The notes beneath the pieces were generated by a model. The model made no database searches. It saw only the letters and a program-made list of their open reading frames with translations, and was not told the DNA's origin. The translations under genes were made by a program, and so were the position numbers. From positions 1 to 64,000 of the forward strand of contig JAPFFF010000030.1 in the NCBI GenBank assembly GCA_039105265.1: 64,000 bases of DNA, given 5' to 3'. Of this stretch, positions 8,839 to 17,285 are shown piece after piece. Position 1 is the stretch's first letter; each line of letters opens with the position of its first letter. The DNA comes from Tritrichomonas musculus (Eukaryota > Parabasalia > Tritrichomonadida > Tritrichomonadidae).

Positions 8839-10785
8839 ATGTTATATCGAAACGAAAGATCACATAATTATAAGATAGAAGCGGGTAATGTTTTAGATAC
8901 GTTTAATCAAATGAGATCACTGATTAATGTTAATGATGGTACTAGATCGTTTTCATTTAGAACTGTAGACTGTCATGATCAACCAGCTCCGTTTCATCAA
9001 GGACAATATTCACAAATTAGCTTAACACACCCTGATCATTTTGTAAGTGATGTTGATAAAGGATTCTTAGCATTTCATATAAAATTAGATTTACAGTTAA
9101 ATACTGATTTAAGTAAACTTCAACAAATACAAGACCCTAATAATTTTTATAAACTTTTCGTAGGTCTTAAATCATCAAATCAATTATTTGATAGACTTGA
9201 AATTCTTCATAATAATGTTAATGTAGGTTATCAACAAAATGAATGTGTCAGAGAAGGTTTCTTATATTCTTCAGTTAAACCAGAAACAGAAAAGAAGAGA
9301 AGAAGATTTGTTCATTCATTATGGGAGAATGTTGCTTCTTATTCTCAAACAATAGCAGGATCTTATGTTAATCTTAACAATTTCAAAGATAATGGTAAAA
9401 CTTCAACTGAATTTGATTTAAATGTACCTTTTGATGATTTATTAGCTCTTCAAGCTTTTGATTTATTCCCTAATGGAATAATAGGTGATTTATCAATAAG
9501 ATTTCAAGTTACAGCAGCTGGATTAGTTTGGGCCGCTATTGATCCTTATACAGTTGCTGAAGCTAAAGCATTTTTAGAAGATAATGAAAGTGTAAGTACA
9601 GAAGAATTAGATAAGCTAAAACAAATCACAGTACATGGCCATCTTAAACATCAATTTACACAAATAGGTAATGAAGCAATTATACCTGGACCAGGTCAAA
9701 CACCAGAACCAGAACCTGAACCTGAACAACCTAAATATCAGTTAAAGTATGAATTAAGAGATAAATATACACCAGCTTCAACAAATATACCTGTCGATGA
9801 ACTTCTTGAAACTTTTACATTTATATTCTGCTATACTGATGAAGAGTTTACAGAGCTCGGAATTGAAAAGACAGATGATAATAAATTAATTTGCAATAAA
9901 CATTATATTAAACAACATGGTAGTATACCTTCATCAAAACATCCAGCTGGTAACGTTTTTATTAATTTTGTATCTAAAACTGAAGTTCAAAAATTATTGA
10001 GTTCTCATTATATATCTCAACCAGCAACACTTACAGTAAATAGATTAACAGTTACATTATGTAAATCAAATATGCAGGGATTTGGTGTATGTGAATCAAC
10101 AAGAAAAGGAATAGAAGAAATATTAAGAAAAGGTATTATCATTCCTTCACAAAAAGTTGATTATCATTCGTTCCCTATTGCACCGGCAGAAAACGGAATA
10201 AAATCTACACTAAATATACCTTTAATTAATGTAACAACACTTTCTATAATGTTTCCAAAACATCATAATGATTTAACTGTATTTGAAAACCCTGTATATC
10301 AAAACTGTTATTTGAATATAGGAGGTAAGAATTTTCCAGATGAAAACGTTTCTACAATAGGTGCTAGATTCTTTGAAAATCAGCTTACAGCAGGTGACTT
10401 AGATGCTATAACATTAACATGTACAAAAGAGTTTGAAGATAGTATGACTATGCCCAAAAATGATATTAACGGTAAGAGATATAGAAATACGTTATCAGAT
10501 GCTTCTTCATTCGTTTTTAATATTCAAGCTGAACGTAGCAGTGCAGGTTATTGTTTTGATGCTATTGATGGAAGATTTGGTAATGTTCAAATTCAAGTAC
10601 AAGGACAACCTGTATATAGAGGAGAAAATGATACTTATTATAATGTTGTAGAACCATCTGGTAATATAGTTCATCCACCTCCAACCCAATTATGGCTTTG
10701 CAGGGACACTTATTTCTTAATGAATCTTGATGGTTTAGCTTATATAGATGATCAATCTCCACCAAACAGTCAAATTAATGAATAA
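8839..10785 (+). CDS. Major capsid protein, double jelly-roll type (648 aa)
   Basis: Forms the virus-like shell. It aligns along its length with the M2 protein at 39593-41665 and, more distantly, with the M3 protein at 60492-62189. Conserved marks are RTVDCHDQPAPFHQGQYS near the N-terminus, VREGFLYSSVKPE, FDDLLALQAFDLFPNGIIGD, and near the C-terminus STIGARFFENQLTAGDLDAI and HPPPTQLWLCRDTYF. Between about residues 280 and 400 a Pro/Glu linker introduces an extra domain that the M3 capsid protein lacks; this may be a surface decoration. The length fits Polinton capsid proteins. Identity of the family is judged from these features and from context. Confidence 0.88.
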   Translation: MLYRNERSHNYKIEAGNVLDTFNQMRSLINVNDGTRSFSFRTVDCHDQPAPFHQGQYSQISLTHPDHFVSDVDKGFLAFHIKLDLQLNTDLSKLQQIQDPNNFYKLFVGLKSSNQLFDRLEILHNNVNVGYQQNECVREGFLYSSVKPETEKKRRRFVHSLWENVASYSQTIAGSYVNLNNFKDNGKTSTEFDLNVPFDDLLALQAFDLFPNGIIGDLSIRFQVTAAGLVWAAIDPYTVAEAKAFLEDNESVSTEELDKLKQITVHGHLKHQFTQIGNEAIIPGPGQTPEPEPEPEQPKYQLKYELRDKYTPASTNIPVDELLETFTFIFCYTDEEFTELGIEKTDDNKLICNKHYIKQHGSIPSSKHPAGNVFINFVSKTEVQKLLSSHYISQPATLTVNRLTVTLCKSNMQGFGVCESTRKGIEEILRKGIIIPSQKVDYHSFPIAPAENGIKSTLNIPLINVTTLSIMFPKHHNDLTVFENPVYQNCYLNIGGKNFPDENVSTIGARFFENQLTAGDLDAITLTCTKEFEDSMTMPKNDINGKRYRNTLSDASSFVFNIQAERSSAGYCFDAIDGRFGNVQIQVQGQPVYRGENDTYYNVVEPSGNIVHPPPTQLWLCRDTYFLMNLDGLAYIDDQSPPNSQINE

Positions 10786-10851
10786 AAATAAGACTTGAAT
10801 TTCAAAAATAATATAATTTTAAAAATAATATGATTTTTATTTTTACAAAAC

Positions 10852-11421
10852 ATGGAAACTGAAAATATTTCTGAATTTATTTCTTTAAAAGATCATGAAG
10901 ATTATGAAATATTAACAACTTATCCACATACTATACGAAGAAAAGATAATCATCATGAAATTAAAGAAAATATTGAAAACGGTTATGTTAGACTTATGCT
11001 TAAAAATAAACATTATCTTAAACATAGATTAATAGCTTTACAATTTATAGAAAATGATAATCCTGAAATTAAAACTCAAGTAGATCATAAAAATAGAAAT
11101 AGAACAGATAATCATATTTATAATTTACGTTGGGTTTCAGTTAAAGAGAATCAAATGAATAAAGCATCTAGTAACAAAATTACATACACTTACACTAATA
11201 TACCTAATGATTCTTTAAAAATAACAGACTATAATACACATATTTTTGAAGATTACTATTATTATGAAAACAATTTCTATTTTTATAACGGAGTTGAATA
11301 TCGTAAACTACATATAAATGAGAAAAAGAATGGTTATAAATTTGTTAATATGATGAGTATTAAAGGTAAAAAAATACAAATATATTTAACTAAATTTAAG
11401 AAGATATATGATCTTAATTAG
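10852..11421 (+). CDS. NUMOD4/HNH endonuclease-like protein (189 aa)
   Basis: The N-terminal part (DHEDYEILTTYPHTIRR) fits a NUMOD4-type motif and is followed by an HNH core: HRLIALQFIEN, then VDHKNRNRTDNHIYNLRWVS and N-x-x-N. Such proteins are usually homing-type nucleases. About 80 further residues follow with no known domain. It lies right after the capsid gene, as does the Maverick 3 paralogue at 62218; two further paralogues lie at 20498 and 30818. Whether it acts as a homing nuclease that spreads itself, or has been taken over for element replication or end cutting, cannot be told from sequence. Confidence 0.88.
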   Translation: METENISEFISLKDHEDYEILTTYPHTIRRKDNHHEIKENIENGYVRLMLKNKHYLKHRLIALQFIENDNPEIKTQVDHKNRNRTDNHIYNLRWVSVKENQMNKASSNKITYTYTNIPNDSLKITDYNTHIFEDYYYYENNFYFYNGVEYRKLHINEKKNGYKFVNMMSIKGKKIQIYLTKFKKIYDLN

Positions 11422-11456
11422 AAGAATTAAATGTAGTATATTATTTTTGCACTAAA

Positions 11457-12596
11457 ATGCTGAAATATCCATTTACTAGCAAATACAAATACTTTGAATA
11501 TAATGATCTCGAAAAAGAACCTTATGTTCATGATTATAGATTGAAAACATGTAAACAGTATATGAAACCTAATTTTAGTAATGAACCTTATTGCTATGAA
11601 GCTGATTTAATGTTTGTTAAGAATACTATCTATTTTGTTTTAATAAATGTTAATACAAGATATTTAATAGTTGAACAGATTAAAGATAGAAGATTAAGTA
11701 CATTATCTTACACTTTAGCTAATATATTAGTCAAATATGATATTGAAATTAAAACGATTAAAAGTGATGGTGAAAGAGGATTTATTAAGTTAGCAAATGA
11801 TATAATTGAACTTACTTTAAATGATGATTCTATATTATATGTACCTAATTTACATGAAAGAGTTAAAGAAAGTAGTATAAGAAGTAAAGATAAAGTATTA
11901 GATAAAATTATTAATCAACATGATACTAAATTATTAAAACAGATCATAAATGATATAGATTTTGACAGTGTTAAAGAATGGAGAATATATAAGATTAAGT
12001 TTGTAATTAATTCTTCTAAATTTGCTTTAGCTCATAAAACAATTGATTCTGTTATTAGAACGTTACGAAATGCTTTTGGACTTAATGAAACTAAATTAGC
12101 TAATTATGAATATATGAGTCAAATGGTTAATTATTATAATAAAACTCCTCATAAATCATTAAGATTAAGAAACTATAATTATGATTTTGATGATACTGAT
12201 GAAAGTGAAGTTATATTGAACAAAAATAAATATATATACTATTCACCTATTCAGTTTCAAAATGATATTGATCTAGAATGGAAATATATAAGAATGATGA
12301 AAAGTAAATTACAAGAAATAAAAAACAAACAAAAATTAAAAGGACTATTAAAGTATAAAAAGGGAAATATATTACTAGTTCATACTGATTTTGCTAAAAC
12401 TAAACAAAAATTTGCTAAAAGAAGAAGAGTATTTAATGAAGTAGCAGAATTCTTAACATATATTAACGGAAATTGTGTTTGTGATTTGTTAAGATATAAT
12501 ATGAAACCTATCGAGATACCAATAGCTTTTACTAAGAAAGTAGCTGATAATTATGATGAATTAGATAAAGATATTAAATTATACTTTGATATCTAA
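11457..12596 (+). CDS. Maverick rve-type integrase (379 aa)
   Basis: Would join element ends to target DNA. The retroviral-integrase fold is indicated by the first acidic motif (EADLMFV), the second (IKSDGERGF) and a third block (IDSVIRTLRNAF), followed by YYNKTPHKSLR, the usual sequence after the core. The third acidic position appears to be Asp both here and in the M2 integrase (38428-39504). The C-terminal region is basic, with an FAKRRRVFNEVAEF block also shared with M2. TTATTTTTG lies 8 nt before the ATG. The next gene starts 5 bp after the stop, and three plus-strand genes follow tightly (11457-14497), so they may be co-transcribed. Confidence 0.9.
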   Translation: MLKYPFTSKYKYFEYNDLEKEPYVHDYRLKTCKQYMKPNFSNEPYCYEADLMFVKNTIYFVLINVNTRYLIVEQIKDRRLSTLSYTLANILVKYDIEIKTIKSDGERGFIKLANDIIELTLNDDSILYVPNLHERVKESSIRSKDKVLDKIINQHDTKLLKQIINDIDFDSVKEWRIYKIKFVINSSKFALAHKTIDSVIRTLRNAFGLNETKLANYEYMSQMVNYYNKTPHKSLRLRNYNYDFDDTDESEVILNKNKYIYYSPIQFQNDIDLEWKYIRMMKSKLQEIKNKQKLKGLLKYKKGNILLVHTDFAKTKQKFAKRRRVFNEVAEFLTYINGNCVCDLLRYNMKPIEIPIAFTKKVADNYDELDKDIKLYFDI

Positions 12597-12601
12597 TAAA
12601 T

Positions 12602-12931
12602 ATGCCAAAAGTTTACTTTCATACTCAAGATAAAGAATTTAAATTGCCAATAGAGTTTATTAGCAGTAGAAATAAAAAGTATATAGTTGTTCAGTATGTA
12701 GGAGCTATTGTTAAAGAGTTTTTAGTAGGAGATTTAATGGTTCATAGTGATATAGTTCAACAATATAGTTATTGTGATCATTTTATAATGTTAGCTAATA
12801 GAAGACAAACAAAATATAGAAAGTATGAATTCTTAAATCATGAACAAAATCATAGAATATGGTTTACTGATTTATACGGAAATGAAATAGAACCTTCAGC
12901 GTTTATATTTAGTTGTCTTCTTATTTATTAA
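12602..12931 (+). CDS. Conserved Maverick protein ending in an FTDLxGN motif (109 aa)
   Basis: Homologues are at 38088-38438 (116 aa) and 62900-63337 (145 aa). The conserved core has SRNKKYIVVQY, LVGDLMVHSDIV, ANRRQTKYRKYE and the C-terminal RIWFTDLYGNEIEP. It looks all-beta. A short beta-sandwich with a final Phe-Thr-Asp-x-x-Gly strand recalls the small jelly-roll penton or minor capsid proteins of related viruses, but that is inference. It directly follows the integrase gene in both M1 and M2 and ends 3 bp before the next gene. Confidence 0.72.
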   Translation: MPKVYFHTQDKEFKLPIEFISSRNKKYIVVQYVGAIVKEFLVGDLMVHSDIVQQYSYCDHFIMLANRRQTKYRKYEFLNHEQNHRIWFTDLYGNEIEPSAFIFSCLLIY

Positions 12932-12934
12932 TAA

Positions 12935-14497
12935 ATGACGTTAGTTTTAGGAGAAGAAGTTAAAGATTATGAAAATGAAAATTATTATAAAATTGTAATA
13001 GGTAGAAATGGTTATTGTTTATATTGTTTTTTAGCTGATTTCAAATTACCTGATATATGTTTAAGTAAGGGTCAAGGAGTTATTAATTATCATCCTTGTT
13101 ATTTTATTAGATTAACTACAGAAAAACTTCCTTCTATCATATTTGTAATAAGATATATTCAGGGAGTAGAATGTGTTGTTTTACTTAAAGATAGACAAGA
13201 TTATTATAATGAATCTAGATTATTATACACAATAACTCTTAGTGATTTTATGGTTAAGTTTAAAACTGTAAATGTAGTAAGTAGAATGTATAAAACATCT
13301 GAATTACAATTTAAAGCAAAGTTATATGATGGAATAAATGATGATATCATTGAAAAATATGTTAGTAAATTATCTCAAAAATTAAAACAAAATAGTATTA
13401 AAGTTGAACCTCAATACTTTTATGAAATTCATTGGTATAGCAAATGTTGTTTTTATGAAGATTATAGAAATAATACATTAGAACCTTTAGTTTATACTTG
13501 TTTATCACCAGAAGAACAGGAAGAAGAAGATAGAAGAAAAGAACAAGAAAGAATAGAAAAAGAAGAACAAGAAAGATTAATAAGAGAAGAACAAGAAAAA
13601 CAAGATAAAAAAAGAAGAATAAGAGAAGAAAGAGAAAGAAAGAAACAAGAAGAAATAAATAAGATAGAAGCTGAAAAAGAAAGAAAAAGAAAATTACAAA
13701 GATTACATGATATAGAAAATGCTCCTAGAATGAATAAATTAACAGGTAAAATGTATTATCCTAATAATGAATTTGAAGAAGTTGATGTTGATAATGGACG
13801 TTGTATTGCTTTTGTTCGTAAAAGAAAGAATGTTGAAATTAATACAGATTTACATGATTTTCCAAATGAACAAACTGAATTAGATCTAGATTTAAATTTA
13901 AGCCCTAATCAAAATATAGTGTTTAACCCTAATAAGTATATAAAAACAACTAAAGAAAAAGTCACAAAAATAAATCAACCCAATAAACCTGTAATCGCTG
14001 TAAAACCACCAAAACAAACAAGACCTAAAATGAAAAATATTCAACCTAAATCAACAAAATTATTAAGAGAAAGAATTGAAGCTACTAAAAATAAAAATAG
14101 AGTAGATATTGCAACAAGTCCTACAAGTTCTCATGATAATGATAGTTTTATATTTGAGGAAGAGGAAGTCACTGCGAACTCTCGTGAAGCTGTGCCAGAT
14201 AATGAAAACAATAATCAACAACAAACACAAACTAAAAATCTACGTCAAAACAAAACTTATATTCCTGCTCCACCTACAATGAAAATATTAAGTGAAGAAG
14301 AAATAAGAAGAAGAAATATAACTCGTGAAGTACAACTCGCTGCGAGCTCTCGCGAAGCACAACAACAACATACTCCTACAAAACAAACAGATATATCTAA
14401 TGAAATTCCTCAAGCTCCTAAAGCAATTAAACAACAAAACAAAAATAAAAAAGTATATTCTCCTACTAGTTTAAATGATTCTATATTGAATATTTAA
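12935..14497 (+). CDS. Protein with N-terminal globular domain and long charged disordered tail (520 aa)
   Basis: The first 170 residues look folded, with many Tyr, Phe and Cys. Residues of about 185-260 are a Glu/Lys/Arg-rich helix (repeated EEQE-, ERERKK-like blocks). The remainder is polar and disordered, with Gln/Asn-rich stretches. A positional counterpart of 372 aa is at 36957-38075 in Maverick 2; sequence similarity is weak by eye, but length pattern and position agree. Two small GC-rich repeats in the tail (14172-14190 and 14340-14358) both code for an SREA-containing peptide. The 3' end is 2 bp from the convergent gene. Function unknown. Confidence 0.7.
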   Translation: MTLVLGEEVKDYENENYYKIVIGRNGYCLYCFLADFKLPDICLSKGQGVINYHPCYFIRLTTEKLPSIIFVIRYIQGVECVVLLKDRQDYYNESRLLYTITLSDFMVKFKTVNVVSRMYKTSELQFKAKLYDGINDDIIEKYVSKLSQKLKQNSIKVEPQYFYEIHWYSKCCFYEDYRNNTLEPLVYTCLSPEEQEEEDRRKEQERIEKEEQERLIREEQEKQDKKRRIREERERKKQEEINKIEAEKERKRKLQRLHDIENAPRMNKLTGKMYYPNNEFEEVDVDNGRCIAFVRKRKNVEINTDLHDFPNEQTELDLDLNLSPNQNIVFNPNKYIKTTKEKVTKINQPNKPVIAVKPPKQTRPKMKNIQPKSTKLLRERIEATKNKNRVDIATSPTSSHDNDSFIFEEEEVTANSREAVPDNENNNQQQTQTKNLRQNKTYIPAPPTMKILSEEEIRRRNITREVQLAASSREAQQQHTPTKQTDISNEIPQAPKAIKQQNKNKKVYSPTSLNDSILNI

Positions 14498-14499
14498 GT

Positions 14500-17271
14500 T
14501 TAATATTCATCTTCTATCTTATTAATATCATATTTAAATGCTTGAGCTTTACGTTCTATTTTTTGTTCATCATACTTATTCTTATATTCTAAATATTTAC
14601 TATTATCACCATATAACTTATTAATAATTTTTGTTACTTGTTTTTTATAAAAATCTTTATTGTATTTAATATCTTCTGGTGTTGAATTTATTATCTGTTC
14701 TTGAATAAGTTCTTGTATATTTTCATCATTAGGATTTTCAAGACAAAAGATTTGTTTAAAAATTAATAAGAATAATCGACTTAAAATATTAGCAAATCCT
14801 TTATGCTGAAGATTATTCTTTTCAAGTTTTTCTACTAAAATTTCTCCTGTTTTTGTATCAACAATATCATCAATATAAGCTTCTCTTAACTTTACTATTT
14901 TTGGTCCTACTCTTTCATTATAATCAGCTTTATGTTCACGTTTATAGTTTAACCAGGCTGGATAATTTAAGATTTTTCCTTTATATTTTGAACTTTTTTC
15001 TAGATCTCTTTTAGCACCTATATCAATAAGAATAACATACATAGCATTTGAAATTGATAAATAGTTCAAGAGTTTAGTAACTATTTTGTATTGAGGATAT
15101 TCTATAATCCAGAAAAATTTCCATATATAAGAGAAGACAGATGACCAGTAACTTTGAGGAGATAATCTTTTACTGATTCTAGGTTTTCCTAAACCTAAAC
15201 CTGAATAATGTTTTCTATATTCTTTCATATGTTCATTTGCGTCAATATTATATTCTCCTTTTCTCCAGTTTACATCATTTATATCTTTATTAAATTGTTC
15301 TGCTAACCAAACGTTAAAAGGTTTTTCTTTTCTTTCAGCTTTACTTACAGTTGAAAGCCAAACTTTTTTATAAGGACTAGCTCGAACAAGTTTATATCCA
15401 TTAATTATTCTAGGAATTCCACGTTTATCAACTAAAACAACATCTTCAACACGATCTCCATTTAAATCAGTGATAGGTTTTCCAATAGGATCTGTTGCAT
15501 TTGTCGGTAATAATCTATATCTAGGAACTCCATTTTCATCAACATGATTATGTGCATATTCTTGCGCAGTATCTCTAGCTGCTGCATTAGGAATATATTT
15601 AATTCTATAATTACCGTTAATAATGATATCTAGTAAATGATTGTTATAGAAAGAAATATTTCCTTCTGTTTCATTTACAAGATTTTCTACTTTAAATGTT
15701 TTTAATTTATCTGGTAAATCATCAATATCTCTATCAGATCTTTTTCCTCTTATTACAGAACTTTCTTCTTTTTTCATAAGATCCTTAATATAATCTTTAT
15801 CGGGCATATAAGTATTCTCATTATTAAGTACATTATAAGGTTTAAATAATTTTGATACTTGTTGATCAAATTCTACTTCTTTTTCTTCAGGTTTTTTTGA
15901 TTTACGAGGAGTTTTATATGCTGTTATAGATTTATTAAGATTATCAAATATATCATCTTCATCACTATCATCAAAACCAAAATCAAAATCTTCATCATTA
16001 ATACTATGTCCTATTGTTTCTTTTGGTGCTGAATCACTATCGGCCATTTTATTATCAAATAAAGTTTCATTTTCTAAATCACTATTCATATTATAAAATA
16101 TTTCTCTATCTCCATTCTCTTTTAAATAATGAATTAGTTTTTTTATTTGTTCTTTATTTTTAGGTTCAGTTTCTTCATCAAATATATTTGTTTCTCGTAT
16201 AGCATTATGTAACTCTAGTACATATTTTCTTATTCTTATATCTGTTTCATCTTCAGGGTTAATAGCTTTATTATAATAATTATATAAGTCTTCAGCTGAA
16301 AACTCATCATTTAATAAACCAAATTTTTTTAATTGATTAGCATCAATTGTAGAAGATTGTCTATATAATTTCATTAACTGTTCTCCATCTATTTCATCAT
16401 TTTCAGCAATAGTTTGTATTGTTTTTTTATTTGTTTTTCTTCTTTTATTTTCATATACTTGAATACTAGTTGCTATTATTGTTTGTATTTTATTTAATTC
16501 TGTTTTAACATTTATTCCTTTTTTCTTAATATATGAATCAATTTCTTCAGTTAATAATTTTACAGTAAGTTTAATATGTTCACTATCTTTATCATTGAAT
16601 AAAGGATATTTTTTAGGATCATCAGCAATTCTATAAAAACATAATAGAGTATCAATATACTCTTTAGAAAGTATATTATTATCTTTAAGAAATTTTGAAT
16701 CTTTATTATATCTATTTCTATAATAATGATCTTGTTGTTCTAATTCTTCTTCCTCTTCCTCTATATTTACTTTATCATCATTATCATTATCATTATCTAT
16801 AGCCACATTTACATCATGAGAACTCGTAACAACATCATCTTCATCATCAACAGAATTATAATCATTTGTTTCATCATTATTATCATCATCTTTATTTTTA
16901 GTTCTTTTTGAGTAGTAAGATGGTAGCTTTATATAACGTTTTCTTAAACTATCTAAGTCATTAAATAAACTTGTTCCATTTTTTAATATTTTTGATAAAT
17001 CTTGTTTTTGTTTTGTTGTTGATATTCTTGCTGTTGTAAAATAATTTTTTAAGTTTTCAAGTTTTTTGATTACTTCTTTTTTATATTTTTTAGGATTATT
17101 TATACATTCTATTACATTATTAATAACAGTTTCATCTATATTTGATTCATCATACATATATATCAACATTCTACGATAATTCATATCTGTAACTCTTTCT
17201 CTTATCATTCTTTTGAATTCTGATTTAATAGGATCTTCGTTCTTTTTTGGCTTTATGCGAATTGCTGACAT
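14500..17271 (-). CDS. Large structural candidate with DLNGD-type motif (923 aa)
   Basis: The N-terminal half is highly charged (Asp/Glu/Lys/Asn runs). The C-terminal part is conserved with 34662-36956 (764 aa) and, in shorter form, with 57536-58732 (398 aa). The common core holds YIPNAAARDTAQEY, PRYRLLP, a TDLNGDRVEDVVLVD motif (about residue 605) resembling DxNxDG calcium-loop sequences, then INGYKLVRASPYKKVW and later SPQSYWSSVFSYIWK. Presence in all three Mavericks next to capsid or fiber genes suggests a virion protein. Its start codon is 14 bp from that of the divergent fiber-like gene. No enzymatic motif is seen. Confidence 0.75.
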   Translation of the reverse strand: MSAIRIKPKKNEDPIKSEFKRMIRERVTDMNYRRMLIYMYDESNIDETVINNVIECINNPKKYKKEVIKKLENLKNYFTTARISTTKQKQDLSKILKNGTSLFNDLDSLRKRYIKLPSYYSKRTKNKDDDNNDETNDYNSVDDEDDVVTSSHDVNVAIDNDNDNDDKVNIEEEEEELEQQDHYYRNRYNKDSKFLKDNNILSKEYIDTLLCFYRIADDPKKYPLFNDKDSEHIKLTVKLLTEEIDSYIKKKGINVKTELNKIQTIIATSIQVYENKRRKTNKKTIQTIAENDEIDGEQLMKLYRQSSTIDANQLKKFGLLNDEFSAEDLYNYYNKAINPEDETDIRIRKYVLELHNAIRETNIFDEETEPKNKEQIKKLIHYLKENGDREIFYNMNSDLENETLFDNKMADSDSAPKETIGHSINDEDFDFGFDDSDEDDIFDNLNKSITAYKTPRKSKKPEEKEVEFDQQVSKLFKPYNVLNNENTYMPDKDYIKDLMKKEESSVIRGKRSDRDIDDLPDKLKTFKVENLVNETEGNISFYNNHLLDIIINGNYRIKYIPNAAARDTAQEYAHNHVDENGVPRYRLLPTNATDPIGKPITDLNGDRVEDVVLVDKRGIPRIINGYKLVRASPYKKVWLSTVSKAERKEKPFNVWLAEQFNKDINDVNWRKGEYNIDANEHMKEYRKHYSGLGLGKPRISKRLSPQSYWSSVFSYIWKFFWIIEYPQYKIVTKLLNYLSISNAMYVILIDIGAKRDLEKSSKYKGKILNYPAWLNYKREHKADYNERVGPKIVKLREAYIDDIVDTKTGEILVEKLEKNNLQHKGFANILSRLFLLIFKQIFCLENPNDENIQELIQEQIINSTPEDIKYNKDFYKKQVTKIINKLYGDNSKYLEYKNKYDEQKIERKAQAFKYDINKIEDEY

Positions 17272-17285
17272 TTATTACGTTATAA

